This document shows, piece by piece, positions 24,067 to 32,986 of a stretch of 64,000 nucleotides of DNA. Both the position numbers and the translations under genes were made by a program. Below the pieces are notes generated by a model, which saw only the letters and a program-made list of their open reading frames with translations, ran no database searches and was not told the DNA's origin. Origin of the DNA: UBA966 sp046350355 (GTDB lineage: Bacteria > Planctomycetota > Phycisphaerae > Phycisphaerales > SM1A02); assembly GCA_046350355.1 (NCBI GenBank), contig JAXMAN010000001.1, positions 186,001 to 250,000 on the forward strand, in the 5' to 3' direction. The number at the start of each line of letters is the position of its first letter. Position 1 is the first letter of the stretch.

Positions 24067-25533
24067 TCACTCGCTCAGGTAGGCGGCGAGGCCGTGGCGT
24101 CCTCCCTCGCGTCCGAAGCCGCTCTCCTTGAAGCCGCCGAAGGGGCTGGTCGCGTCGAACTGGTTGTAGGTGTTGCACCAGACCACGCCCGCCTGCAGGC
24201 GGCGCGCGGCGTCGAAGATCTTGCTGCCCTTCTCGGTCCAGACGCCCGCGGCGAGGCCGTAGGGCGTGTTGTTGGCGCGCGCGAGCGCCTCGTCGGGGGT
24301 GCGGAAGCTCATCACCGCGAGCACGGGGCCGAAGATCTCCTCGCGCGCGACGACGTGGCTGGGCTGCACGCCGGTGAGGTAGGTGGGCGCGCACCAGTAG
24401 CCCTTGCCGGGCAGCGCCTGCGCGCCGGGCTGGTGCATCGTGCATCCCTCGGCGCAGCCCGCGTCGATGTAGCGGCGGATCGTCGCGAGCTGCTGCTTCG
24501 AGTTGATCGCGCCGACGTCGGTGTTCTTGTCGAGCGGGTCGCCCACGCGCAGGCTGCGCATGCGGATGTCGAGCTTCGCGAGGACCTCGGGAAGCACGCT
24601 CTCCTCGACGAAAAGGCGGCTGCCCGCGCAGCAGACGTGGCCCTGGTTGAACCAGATGCCCTGCACGATCCCCTCGATCGCCTGGTCGATGGCGGCGTCC
24701 GCGAAGATGATGTTCGGGCTCTTGCCGCCGAGCTCGAGCGTCAGCCGCTTGCCGCTGGCCGCGCACGCCCTGGCGATGAGCTTGCCCACCTCGGTGCTGC
24801 CGGTGAAGGCGATCTTGTCGACGCCCGCATGCTCGACGAGCGCCTTGCCCGTGGGGCCGGCGCCGGTCACGATGTTCACGACGCCGCGCGGGAGCTCGCA
24901 CTCCTGCAGGATCTCGGCCAGGCGCAGCGCGGTGAGCGAGGTCGTCTCCGCGGGCTTGAGCACGACGGTGTTGCCGCAGGCGAGCGCGGGGGCGAGCTTC
25001 CACGCGGCCATGAGCAGCGGGAAGTTCCACGGGATGATCTGGCCGCAGACGCCCACGGGGCGCGGGTCGGCGATGCCGGGGACGGCGTAGCGGAGCTTGT
25101 CGCACCAGCCGGCGTGGTGGAAGAAGTGCTGCGCGGCGAGCGGGATGTCGACGTCGCGGCTCTCCTTGATGGGCTTGCCGCCGTCCATCGTCTCGAGCAC
25201 GGCGAGCTCGCGCGCGCGCTCCTGGATGCGGCGCGCGATGCGGTAGAGGAACTTCGCGCGCTCGAGCGGGCGCAGGCGCGACCAGCGGCGCAGCGCGCCG
25301 CGCGCGGCGTCGACGGCGGCGTCGACGTCCTTCGCCCCGCCCTCGGCGATGCGCGAGAGGGGCGCCTCGGTCGCGGGGTTCGCCGTCTCGAACCAGCGGC
25401 GCGTGCGCGGATCGGCGAAGCGTCCGTCGATGTAGAGCCCGTGCTGCGGCGCGATCGTCACCGGCACCGTCTCGGGCGCGGGGCTGTATTCCCAGGTGGG
25501 GGCGGCGAGCGTGCCGGCGGACGCGTCGGACAT
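24067..25533 (-). CDS. NAD(P)-dependent aldehyde dehydrogenase
   Basis: The 488-residue enzyme is a full ALDH that oxidises aldehydes to acids. The NAD-binding and oxyanion motif IIPWNFPLLMAAWKLAPAL, FTGSTEVGKLI, the catalytic Glu in LELGGKSPNI, the catalytic Cys in GHVCCAGSR and the C-terminal EIFGPVLAVMSF and NTYNQFDATSPFGGFK are all present. The ATG has TACGAT ending 6 nt upstream and no ribosome-binding site. The first 30 residues (SDASAGTLAAPTWEYSPAPE) are an extension typical of the ALDH16 group. It is probably the active partner of the downstream half-ALDH. Substrate unknown. Confidence 0.92.
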   Translation of the reverse strand: MSDASAGTLAAPTWEYSPAPETVPVTIAPQHGLYIDGRFADPRTRRWFETANPATEAPLSRIAEGGAKDVDAAVDAARGALRRWSRLRPLERAKFLYRIARRIQERARELAVLETMDGGKPIKESRDVDIPLAAQHFFHHAGWCDKLRYAVPGIADPRPVGVCGQIIPWNFPLLMAAWKLAPALACGNTVVLKPAETTSLTALRLAEILQECELPRGVVNIVTGAGPTGKALVEHAGVDKIAFTGSTEVGKLIARACAASGKRLTLELGGKSPNIIFADAAIDQAIEGIVQGIWFNQGHVCCAGSRLFVEESVLPEVLAKLDIRMRSLRVGDPLDKNTDVGAINSKQQLATIRRYIDAGCAEGCTMHQPGAQALPGKGYWCAPTYLTGVQPSHVVAREEIFGPVLAVMSFRTPDEALARANNTPYGLAAGVWTEKGSKIFDAARRLQAGVVWCNTYNQFDATSPFGGFKESGFGREGGRHGLAAYLSE

Positions 25534-25539
25534 GCCGCG

Positions 25540-25545
25540 ATCGTA
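25540..25545 (-). promoter_or_regulatory. Candidate -10 box (TACGAT) for aldehyde dehydrogenase
   Basis: TACGAT ends 6 nt before the ATG at 25533. The 12-mer TACGATCGCGGC is identical to the one before trpD (26620). Confidence 0.45.
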
Positions 25546-26523
25546 CTACGCGCGTCCGCCGACCAGCGGCTGCGCGCTGGATTTCGCGTGCCGGATGAGC
25601 AGGATGCCCGCGAGCACCATCGCCGCGGAGAGGAGCATCGGCAGCGTCACGGGGCCGATGGTGAGGATGTCCGGATCGGGGACGCGGTACTGCTCGCTCA
25701 CGTTGCGCAGCAGGCCGTACGCGATGAGGAAGGCGCCGAAGAGCGTGCCCGCGTGGCGCGGCCTCCACCAGACCAGCACCAGCACGAGCATGAGCAGCGG
25801 ACCGTCGGTCGCGGCCTGGATGAAGTTGTTCGGGTAGCGCGCGGGGACGAGCGTGGCGATCTGCGCGGCGGCGTTCGCGTCGCCGGCGTAGGCGGCGTGG
25901 GCGAGCGCGGTGGCGGAGTCGACCGAGGATGCGGGGAGCGAGCCGTCGCGGACGCCGGCGACGGCGATGTCGATCGCCTCCTCGGGGTACTTCACGCTCC
26001 ACCAGGGTGGATCCCCCTGCATCGAGGGAGGCAGCGCCTTGCCGGGGAGCTCGCCGTTGACCCAGTTGGCCAGGCGGCCGAGCATGAGTCCCGGCGGCGC
26101 GATGTAGCACGCGGTGTCGCAGAGCGACCAGAAGGGGACCGCGTTGCGGCGCCCGAAGATCCACATCGCGGCGAAGACGCCCAGGATGCCGCCGTGGCTG
26201 GACATGCCGCCGTGGTGGATCGCCAGCAGCTCCCAGAAGGGGAAGGAGCCGCTGAAGCTGATGAGGAGCTCCGGGTCGTAGAAGAATGCGTGACCGAGGC
26301 GACCGCCCACCAGCACGCCCAGCACCGCGACGGTGATGAAGTCCGCGACGCGCGCAGGCGGGAGCGGGATGCGGCGCGTGCGGCTGAGCCAGTGCGTGAG
26401 CGCGAGCGCGGCGACGAAGCCCGTGACGTAGGCGAGCCCGTACCAGCGGATGCCGAAGTCGCCGGAGATCCGCACCACGAAGGGGTCGAGCGTGTGGAGC
26501 GTGGACTCGGCGAGCAGCGTCAC
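25546..26523 (-). CDS. lgt: Phosphatidylglycerol-prolipoprotein diacylglyceryl transferase
   Basis: The 325-residue integral membrane enzyme transfers diacylglycerol from phosphatidylglycerol to the lipobox Cys of prolipoproteins. The HHGGMSSHGG motif and the Lgt signature LMLGRLANWVNGELPG are intact, and about seven transmembrane segments are visible. An extra periplasmic segment (about 190-240, AGVRDGSLPASSVDSAT) makes it longer than E. coli Lgt. The start is the GTG at 26523, with TAGACT ending 7 nt upstream. Lipoproteins such as the TolC homolog at 21194 are likely clients. It contrasts with the shorter Lgt-like protein at 5770. Confidence 0.92.
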   Translation of the reverse strand: MTLLAESTLHTLDPFVVRISGDFGIRWYGLAYVTGFVAALALTHWLSRTRRIPLPPARVADFITVAVLGVLVGGRLGHAFFYDPELLISFSGSFPFWELLAIHHGGMSSHGGILGVFAAMWIFGRRNAVPFWSLCDTACYIAPPGLMLGRLANWVNGELPGKALPPSMQGDPPWWSVKYPEEAIDIAVAGVRDGSLPASSVDSATALAHAAYAGDANAAAQIATLVPARYPNNFIQAATDGPLLMLVLVLVWWRPRHAGTLFGAFLIAYGLLRNVSEQYRVPDPDILTIGPVTLPMLLSAAMVLAGILLIRHAKSSAQPLVGGRA

Positions 26524-26530
26524 GCGGCGG

Positions 26531-26536
26531 AGTCTA
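26531..26536 (-). promoter_or_regulatory. Candidate -10 box (TAGACT) for lgt
   Basis: TAGACT ends 7 nt before the GTG start; no ribosome-binding site is visible. The intergenic region to divergent trpD is only 108 bp. Confidence 0.4.
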
Positions 26537-26619
26537 CGGAGGGGGCGGAGGCGGGCGCGGTGCGCGGCCGCGCCTCGGCGCGCAAGGGTCGCGCGCCCGC
26601 CGCCGCGCGCCCGCCTGCG

Positions 26620-26625
26620 TACGAT
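26620..26625 (+). promoter_or_regulatory. Candidate -10 box (TACGAT) for trpD
   Basis: TACGAT ends exactly 6 nt before the GTG at 26632, matching the leaderless spacing and the sequence in front of the aldehyde dehydrogenase gene. Confidence 0.45.
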
Positions 26626-26631
26626 CGCGGC

Positions 26632-27750
26632 GTGAATTCCGCGCAGGAGACGCCGTCGCCCGACCGCCCCTCGCCGGGAGCCGCTCGCGCGGTCGCCGGT
26701 CCGCCGGAGTTCGCGCGCGCCGCGCGGCCGGGGGACCTCACGCCCTTCCTGAAGGCGCTCCTCTCCGGGCGCACGCTCGCCTTCGAGGAGGCGCAGAACG
26801 CCTTCGAGTCGATCATGAGCGGCCAGGCGCACCACGCCGAGATGGGCGCGCTGCTTGCGCTGCTCGCCACACGCGTTCCGACGGTGGACGAGCTCGCGGG
26901 CGCCGCGACGGTGATGCGCGCGCACGTCGACCGCGTCGAGACGGGGATCGCGCCCGAGCGCATCCTGGACACCGCGGGCACCGGCGGCACGGCGAAGCTC
27001 TTCAACGTCTCGACGGCGGCGGCGATCGTCGCGGCGGCGGCGGGCGCGAAGGTCGCCAAGCACGGCAACCGCAGCCGCACCGGCCGCGGCAGCGCGGAGG
27101 TGCTCGCGCAGCTTGGCGTGCAGGTGGACGCGGACCGCGCGACGCAGCGGCGGTGCATCGAGGAGGCGGGCATCTGCTTCTGCTTCGCGGTGCACCACCA
27201 TCCCGCGGCGCGGCACGCGATGCCGGTGCGCCAGGCGCTTGGATTCCCGACGATCTTCAACCTGCTGGGGCCGCTGACGAATCCCGCTGGAGCGCGTCGC
27301 CAGGTGATGGGCGTGTATGCGCCGCATTTCGTGCGGCCGATCGCGCAGACGCTCGCGCGGCTGGGAAGCGTGCATGCGATCGTGCTGCACGGCATGGACG
27401 GGCTGGACGAGCTCTCGATCTCCGCGCCGACGATGGTCGCGATGGTGCGCGACGGGCGCGTCGAGGAGTACACGCTCACGCCGGAGGAGCTTGGCATCGA
27501 CCGCGCGCCGCACGAGGCGCTCGCGGCGCGCGACCTCGCGGGCGCGGCGGCGCTGGTGGAGTCGCTGCTCGCGGGGCGCGAGCGCGGGCCGGCGCGCGAC
27601 ATGCTGCTGGCGAACGCGGGCGCGGCGCTGACCGCGGCCGGCGTGGCGGGCGACCTGCGCGCGGGCATCGCGCGCGCGGCGGAGGCGATCGACGCCGGCG
27701 AGGCGGCGCGCACGCTGGAGCGGCTGCGGCGCGCGTCCGCCGCGCGGTGA
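26632..27750 (+). CDS. trpD: Anthranilate phosphoribosyltransferase
   Basis: The 372-residue enzyme of tryptophan biosynthesis joins anthranilate to PRPP. DTAGTGGTAKLFNVSTAAAI (phosphate/Mg loop), KHGNRSRTGRGSAEVL and FNLLGPLTNPAGA are family hallmarks. The glycine-loop reads GTGGTAK rather than the usual GTGGDG. The N-terminus has about 30 extra Pro/Ala-rich residues before the helical domain. The GTG start is set by the -10-like hexamer 6 nt upstream; the open frame further upstream is antisense to lgt and the ALDH genes. No other trp gene is adjacent. Confidence 0.92.
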   Translation: MNSAQETPSPDRPSPGAARAVAGPPEFARAARPGDLTPFLKALLSGRTLAFEEAQNAFESIMSGQAHHAEMGALLALLATRVPTVDELAGAATVMRAHVDRVETGIAPERILDTAGTGGTAKLFNVSTAAAIVAAAAGAKVAKHGNRSRTGRGSAEVLAQLGVQVDADRATQRRCIEEAGICFCFAVHHHPAARHAMPVRQALGFPTIFNLLGPLTNPAGARRQVMGVYAPHFVRPIAQTLARLGSVHAIVLHGMDGLDELSISAPTMVAMVRDGRVEEYTLTPEELGIDRAPHEALAARDLAGAAALVESLLAGRERGPARDMLLANAGAALTAAGVAGDLRAGIARAAEAIDAGEAARTLERLRRASAAR

Positions 27751-27755
27751 AGGCC

Positions 27756-27787
27756 GAAAATATTCCGGGCATGCCCGGCGCATTTTC
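27756..27787. repeat. 34-bp palindromic repeat family, copy 2
   Basis: The core CCGGGCATGCCCGG is intact, with left arm GAAAATATT and right arm CGCATTTTC; two to three bases deviate from perfect symmetry. It begins 5 bp after the trpD stop and is followed, after a 4-bp spacer, by copy 3. Confidence 0.85.
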
Positions 27788-27791
27788 GTGC

Positions 27792-27825
27792 GGAAAACAG
27801 GCCGGGCATGCCCGGCATATTTTCC
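27792..27825. repeat. 34-bp palindromic repeat family, copy 3
   Basis: The left arm is GGAAAACAG and the right arm CATATTTTCC around the intact GCCGGGCATGCCCGGC core. Copies 2 and 3 form a tandem pair between trpD and comEC, as paired REP-like units often do. Confidence 0.88.
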
Positions 27826-27871
27826 GGTGCGAGAAAGGGCGGGATCTCGGGGAGGCGCGTTCGCCGCGCCG

Positions 27872-27877
27872 TAGCGT
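27872..27877 (+). promoter_or_regulatory. Candidate -10 box (TAGCGT) for comEC
   Basis: TAGCGT ends 8 nt before the ATG at 27886; no ribosome-binding site is evident. Confidence 0.3.
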
Positions 27878-27885
27878 CGGCGCCG

Positions 27886-30465
27886 ATGCGGGATGACGAG
27901 GATGGACCACGGAGGGAGCCGGTGCCGCTGGCCTTCGCGTTGGCATGCGCGATGGCCGGCGGCGCCGGCGCGGCGTGGATCGCGGCGGGCGCGGCCGGCG
28001 CGGGCTCGCGCGCGCTCGCGTGGTCGGCGCTGGCCGCGTCGGGCGTGGCGTGCGCGGCGGCGGTCGCGCTGGCGGCCTTCGCGCTGCTGCGCGGGGCGCG
28101 GTCGGCGCCGGCCGCGGCCGCGCGCTGGTGGTGCATGCTCGCGGCGTGCGCGGCGACCGGCGCGGCGCTTGCGGCCACGAGCGCGATCCGCGACGCCGCC
28201 CTGCGCGAGGCGCGCGCCCGCGATCCCCCCGCGCTGCGCGAAGGCCCGGTCACGCTGCGCGGCGTCGTCGCGAGCGCGCCCCGCCTGGATGGCGCGGGCG
28301 CGGACGCGCTCGCGGGCTTCGCGCGGCAGGATGCGTGCATCGTCTTCGAGCTCGAGGTGGAGGAGGCGGAATCCCGCGGCGAATGCGCCGCGCTGGACGC
28401 GGCGGTGCTCGTGCGCGTGCAGGAAGTGGGCGACTTCCCGCCGCGCGGCAGCCCGGTGCGCGTGCGCGGCTGGTACCGGCCCTCGCGCCCATCGTCGAAC
28501 CCCGGCGCGCGCGGCGGGCGCGGCGACGGCTCCGTCGTGGTGCCGCGGCGGTCGCTCGTGCAGGCGCTGCCCGAATCGCTGCCGTCGCGCGCGGTCGACG
28601 CCCCGCTGCGCGCGATGCGAGCCCGCGCCGACGCCGCGCTCGCGGCCGCGATGCCCGCGTGGAGCACGCGCGCGGCGCGCGCGCTCAGCGTCGCGATGAC
28701 CACCGGCGTGCGCAAGCCGGGACTCGAGGAGCCGGCCGCCGACTTCCGCGCCGCGGGCATGAGCCATGTGCTCGCCATCAGCGGCTTCAACGTCGCGGTG
28801 CTCGTCGCCTTCGCCGGCGGCGCGCTCGCGATGCTCGGCGTGCCGACGCGCCCGCGCGCGACGGTGGCGATCGGCGTCGCGCTCCTCTTCCTGGCCGCGA
28901 CGGAGCCCGAAGTGAGCGTGCTGCGCGCGGGCCTGGGCGCGGGGCTCGCGGCCGCGGCATCCTTGCGCGGCGGCCGCGCGCGCGGGCTGGGCACGCTCGG
29001 CGTCGTCGCGGGGGTGACGATGCTGCTGGACATCGATTCGCTCGCGAGCCCGGGATTCCAGCTCAGCTACGGCGTGGTGGTCGCGCTCCTGGTGCTGGCG
29101 GGGCCCGCCGCGGCGCGCTGGGACGCCCGCGCGACGCGGCTGTGGGAGGCGATCGTTCCCGGGCGCTGGCGCGCGAGCGAGGTCGCGGCCCTCGTGCGCG
29201 GCGGGCTCGTGGAGGCGTGCGTCAGCGGCGTCGTCGCCTGGAGCGTGAGCACGCCCATCGCGCTCTGGCACGGCGGGTTCGCGTCGCTCTATTCCGCGCC
29301 GCTGAGCGTGCTCACGATGCCGCTGGCGGCGATCGTCACCGTCGCGGGCGTCGGCGCGATGCTCGCGGCGCCCGTCTCGGCGGCGGCGGCCGCCTGGTGC
29401 GGCGCGGCCTCCGCGGGCTGCGCGCAGGGGCTGGCGTGGATGGCGCACGAGGCCGCACGCGCGCCGGGCGCGTGCTGGTGGACGGGACGCCCCGCGCTCT
29501 GGTGGGTGGCGATCGCGCTGCTGGCATCGATCGGCGCATGGAGCGCGCGGCGCGCGTGGGTCCGGCGCGGCGCGTGGGCGGCGCTCGTGCCGATCGCGCT
29601 GCTGCTGTGGTTCGGCGCGGCGCTGCCGATGGCGGGCGCGCCGCCGCCGCGCACGCTGCGCGTCGACACGCTGGACATGGGCAACGGCGCATGCCATCTG
29701 GTGCGCGCCGACGGCGGTGCACTGGTCTTCGACGCCGGCAGCAGCAGCGACGACGGCGCGGGATCGCGGCGGATCGTGCCCTCGCTGGCGGCGCTGGGCG
29801 TGCGGCGGCTGGACGCACTGCTGCTGAGCCACCCGAGCCTCGAGCACTGCTCGGGGGTGCCGGAGCTGCTGCGCGCGATCGAGGTCCGCCGCATCGTGAT
29901 GGCGGCGCCGCTGGCGCGCCGGATCGCCGCCGCGCGCGAGGGAGCGCTCGCCGCGCTGCGTCGCGCGATCGAGGCCTCCGGCGTTCCCGTGGAGACGCTC
30001 TCCGCGGGGAGCGAGCTGCAGCTTCCGGGCCTGCGCGTGGAGGTGCTGCAGCCGCCCACCGCGCAGCGCGGACCCACGCCAGGCGAGGAGAGCCTGGCGG
30101 TGCGCATCCACGCCGCGGAGGCGCCCGCGCGCCGCGCCGCGCTGCTGCTGTGCAGCGACGTCGAGGGCGGCGCGGTGGAGCGCCTGCTCGCGCTCCCCGA
30201 GGCGCCGATCGCCGCCGCGATGGAGCTGCCGCACCACGGCACCTGGCGCGAGGAGACGGTCCAGCTGCTCGAGCGCGTCGCGCCCGCGGTCGTGCTGCAG
30301 TCGACCGGGCCGCAGCGCATCCAGCGCGATCGATGGTCGGGCGCGCTGCGCGGCGTGCGACGCGGCGTCACCGCGCGCGACGGCGCGCTGCGCTGCGAGA
30401 TCGGTCCGCAGGGGCGCGTCACGCTGTGGCGACTGCGCGAGGGCGCGTGGGAGCAGCGCGAATGA
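27886..30465 (+). CDS. comEC: ComEC/Rec2-family DNA uptake channel
   Basis: The 859-residue polytopic protein is related to the inner-membrane DNA translocation channel of natural competence. The N-terminal hydrophobic and OB-like region is followed by the competence domain with MSHVLAISGFNVAVLVAF at about residue 293 and more than eight transmembrane segments. The C-terminal metallo-beta-lactamase-like domain begins near LRVDTLDMGNGACHLV. Its metal motif is degenerate: LLSHPSLEHCSGV instead of SHxDxDHxGG, although LPHHGTW is kept. The ATG at 27886 is preferred; an in-frame ATG at 27808 lies in the palindromic repeat. The gene ends 9 bp from a convergent gene. Confidence 0.87.
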   Translation: MRDDEDGPRREPVPLAFALACAMAGGAGAAWIAAGAAGAGSRALAWSALAASGVACAAAVALAAFALLRGARSAPAAAARWWCMLAACAATGAALAATSAIRDAALREARARDPPALREGPVTLRGVVASAPRLDGAGADALAGFARQDACIVFELEVEEAESRGECAALDAAVLVRVQEVGDFPPRGSPVRVRGWYRPSRPSSNPGARGGRGDGSVVVPRRSLVQALPESLPSRAVDAPLRAMRARADAALAAAMPAWSTRAARALSVAMTTGVRKPGLEEPAADFRAAGMSHVLAISGFNVAVLVAFAGGALAMLGVPTRPRATVAIGVALLFLAATEPEVSVLRAGLGAGLAAAASLRGGRARGLGTLGVVAGVTMLLDIDSLASPGFQLSYGVVVALLVLAGPAAARWDARATRLWEAIVPGRWRASEVAALVRGGLVEACVSGVVAWSVSTPIALWHGGFASLYSAPLSVLTMPLAAIVTVAGVGAMLAAPVSAAAAAWCGAASAGCAQGLAWMAHEAARAPGACWWTGRPALWWVAIALLASIGAWSARRAWVRRGAWAALVPIALLLWFGAALPMAGAPPPRTLRVDTLDMGNGACHLVRADGGALVFDAGSSSDDGAGSRRIVPSLAALGVRRLDALLLSHPSLEHCSGVPELLRAIEVRRIVMAAPLARRIAAAREGALAALRRAIEASGVPVETLSAGSELQLPGLRVEVLQPPTAQRGPTPGEESLAVRIHAAEAPARRAALLLCSDVEGGAVERLLALPEAPIAAAMELPHHGTWREETVQLLERVAPAVVLQSTGPQRIQRDRWSGALRGVRRGVTARDGALRCEIGPQGRVTLWRLREGAWEQRE

Positions 30466-30474
30466 GGGCGGCGG

Positions 30475-31806
30475 TCAACGCGTCGCCGGCGCGCCCGTCG
30501 GAGCCGGACCGGAGCCCGTGGCTGCGCCGGCGTTCGCGCCCGTCGGCACCAGCACGGCGCGCTCGAGGACCAGCAGGTCGCCCGCCGCGCTGCCGTCGGC
30601 GGCGAGCAGCTCCAGCTCGAAGGGCGCCGCGGGCAGGTCCACGCGCAGCGGCACGCGCACGCGCTGCGCGTCCAGCCGCTCGCGCGCCAGCTCCGTGCCG
30701 TCGCTGCGTACGACGAGCACCAGCTCGCCGCCGGTGCCCGGCGCGGCCGCGCGCACCGCCGTCGCCAGCAGGCGCACCGGCGTCGCCGGCGCCGCATACG
30801 AGAGCTTCACCGGCCCCTCGACCTCCAGCGGGGGCGCGTCGAAGGCCCACTCGCCCGCACGCGCGCGCGGCGGCGTCAGGCTGTAGCGCAGCCCGAGCCC
30901 GTCCGCGGCGGCCGCGACCTCGGGCGTGCGCGCCGCGAGCGGCTGCACCGCGTCGGGCGCGCGCCGCACCGCGAGCACCGCGTTGCGCGGGAAGGTCGCG
31001 GGCTGTCCCGGCTGTCGTCCCTCGATGCCGGGCGCGCGCAGGTAGTCGGCGTTCATCCACTCGGCGGCGGGCGCGTCGACGACGCTCCCGTCCGCGAGCC
31101 AGATGCGCGTCCCCGTCGGCGGCTGCGGCGGCGCGACGAAGGCGATCGACCGGATGCGGTCGAAGGGCAGGCGCACGGTGGTGCGCTCGGTGCCGGTGCC
31201 GCGCTCGACCTCGACGCCCTCGGCGTTCATCGAGAGGACGATGCCCGTCACGAGGTCGCCGTTGCGCAGGCGCACCGCGTCCGCGTCCACCGCGGCGGGC
31301 GGCGCCGCGTCGTCGAGCACGATCGCGCGCAGCCCCTCCGCGGAAAGCGTGCGCTGCGCGAGCCAGGGCGAGCGCCAGACGGGCTGCCCCGAGCGCAGGT
31401 CGAGGTCGCCGCGCAGCCGCTGGCCGTCCGCGAGCACGAGCACGCCGGGAAACTCCGGCGCCGCAGGCAGCGACGCGTCGATCGCGACGCCGGCGATGTC
31501 GTTGCCCGAGGGCGGCGTCGCCTCCGGCGCGACCGTGCCGACCGCGCCCTCGCGGCCGATGGAGATCATCGCGGGGCGCTCCTCGATCGAGTTGGTGCGC
31601 GGGCGCGGCGAGGGATCGCGGTCGCGCATCGGCGGGATGCGGACATCGGTTTCGGGGCGCGGCTGGCGGCCGGGGAGCTGCGCGACCGCGGGCGAGGCGA
31701 GCATCGTCGCGAGCGCGAGGGCGGCGGCCGCGAACGTCGCGCGCCGCACCGCTCCGCGCGACGCAGGGCGTCCCGTCGCATCGATCATCCTGCTGCCTGC
31801 GTTCAT
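30475..31806 (-). CDS. Exported protein of unknown function, end of moxR operon
   Basis: The 443-residue product has a signal peptide (FAAAALALATMLASPAVAQ) and a beta-rich body with repeated small-barrel-like segments (VLVLADGQRLRGDLDLRSGQ, DAVRLRNGDLVTGIVLSMNA, GTRIWLADGSVVDAPAAEW), resembling SH3-like or LSm-like units used in planctomycete periplasmic proteins. GAGGAG precedes the ATG at good spacing. It follows the prenyltransferase-repeat gene by 52 bp and is probably the last gene of the moxR operon. No enzymatic motif is visible; function not recognised. Confidence 0.75.
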   Translation of the reverse strand: MNAGSRMIDATGRPASRGAVRRATFAAAALALATMLASPAVAQLPGRQPRPETDVRIPPMRDRDPSPRPRTNSIEERPAMISIGREGAVGTVAPEATPPSGNDIAGVAIDASLPAAPEFPGVLVLADGQRLRGDLDLRSGQPVWRSPWLAQRTLSAEGLRAIVLDDAAPPAAVDADAVRLRNGDLVTGIVLSMNAEGVEVERGTGTERTTVRLPFDRIRSIAFVAPPQPPTGTRIWLADGSVVDAPAAEWMNADYLRAPGIEGRQPGQPATFPRNAVLAVRRAPDAVQPLAARTPEVAAAADGLGLRYSLTPPRARAGEWAFDAPPLEVEGPVKLSYAAPATPVRLLATAVRAAAPGTGGELVLVVRSDGTELARERLDAQRVRVPLRVDLPAAPFELELLAADGSAAGDLLVLERAVLVPTGANAGAATGSGPAPTGAPATR

Positions 31807-31858
31807 CGTGGCTCCTCTGGTCGCGGGTCGCGCGCGCACCGCGCACGCACCCGCACCA

Positions 31859-32986
31859 TCACTTCTGGAAGATCGGAAGGTAGCGCGTGGGCATCTGCAT
31901 GATGATGAGGCCCATGCTCGTGCCCAGCGGCGAGCCCCACTGCGGGTCGGCCCAGCTTCCGTCGGGGAGCTGCTCCTGGATGAGCTCGTCGCGGATGCGC
32001 GGCCACCAGTCCTTCCACCAGTCGCCGCCCGCGAGGTACATCGCCTGCGACGCGTAGTAGTGCCCGTAGAAGTAGTACGCCTGCGCGGAGGGGCCGCTTC
32101 CGTCGGGGCTCGCGACGCGGCGCACGTACGACAGACCGCGCGGGATCGAGTCGTCCTCGTAGACGCCGGCGTAGAAGAGCGTCGCGACGCCCGCGGCGGT
32201 GCGCGGCCAGCCGCTGGGTCCGCTCATGCGCCGGTAGCGGAAGCCGCCGTCGGGATTCTGGCACTCGCGCACGTAGCGCACGGCGTTGTCGATGAGCTGC
32301 TTCGGGATCTTGATGCCCGCGTTGCGCGCGCTGCGCAGCGCCATCACCTGGCAGATCGTGACGCTCACGTCGGCGTCGTCGGGGACGGGGTTGTAGCGCC
32401 AGCCGCCCTCGTCGTTCTGGCTGTTCTCGATGAGCCGCACCGCGCGCACGAGCGCGTCGCGCACGCGGGTGTCCTCGGGGGTCATGCCGTAGATCTCGCC
32501 GAGGAAGAGCGTGGCGAAGCCGTGGCCGTACATCGGGCCGTTGGCGCCCTCGTTGGTGACGAGGCCGCTCTCGGTGCAGTGCTCGAGCACGTACTCGAGC
32601 GCGCGCTCGACGACGCGCGCGTAGCGGCCGCGGCCGGGCATGCTGCCGTCGGCCATGAACGCGAGCGCGCAGAGCGAGACGATGCCCGCGTTGCCGTTGA
32701 GGCGCCCGCGGCCGAAGCTGCCGTCTGGATTCTGCGCGGAGGCGAGCCACGCGAGCCCGCGGTCGACGCTCTCGCGCCACTGCGGCGTCATTTCGCCCTG
32801 TTCCGGGGCGTTCTGCGCGGACTTGGGGGCGACGGCGGGACCGGCGGGTGCGGCGGGGGCGGCGGGCGGTGCGTTCGCGGCGGGCGGCGCGGAAGCCGTG
32901 GGCGCGGGCGCAGACGCCGCCCCCCGCGCGTCCTGCGCGACGAACAGCATCGCGTGCAACGCGATCGCGGCGGCGCCGGGGATCAT
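31859..32986 (-). CDS. Exported prenyltransferase/squalene-oxidase-repeat protein
   Basis: The 375-residue protein has a signal peptide (IPGAAAIALHAMLFVAQ), an Ala/Pro-rich linker, and an alpha/alpha-barrel built of repeats with QW-like motifs: LAWLASAQNPDGSFGRG, SQNDEGGWRYNP, CQNPDGGFRYRR and QLPDGSWADPQWG. The catalytic DxDD of squalene cyclases is not seen, and export argues against terpene synthesis; it may be a periplasmic binding or scaffold protein. The ATG overlaps the preceding stop (ATGA). Confidence 0.82.
   Translation of the reverse strand: MIPGAAAIALHAMLFVAQDARGAASAPAPTASAPPAANAPPAAPAAPAGPAVAPKSAQNAPEQGEMTPQWRESVDRGLAWLASAQNPDGSFGRGRLNGNAGIVSLCALAFMADGSMPGRGRYARVVERALEYVLEHCTESGLVTNEGANGPMYGHGFATLFLGEIYGMTPEDTRVRDALVRAVRLIENSQNDEGGWRYNPVPDDADVSVTICQVMALRSARNAGIKIPKQLIDNAVRYVRECQNPDGGFRYRRMSGPSGWPRTAAGVATLFYAGVYEDDSIPRGLSYVRRVASPDGSGPSAQAYYFYGHYYASQAMYLAGGDWWKDWWPRIRDELIQEQLPDGSWADPQWGSPLGTSMGLIIMQMPTRYLPIFQK

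Noticed and set aside
14505..30237. Very long open frames antisense to recognisable genes (for example plus-strand frames over 14505-18761 and 18731-23197, and a minus-strand frame over 25546-30237)
   Set aside because: They are Arg/Ala/Asp-rich translations opposite genes with clear domains, as expected when GC-rich codon usage removes stop codons; no family motif appears in them.
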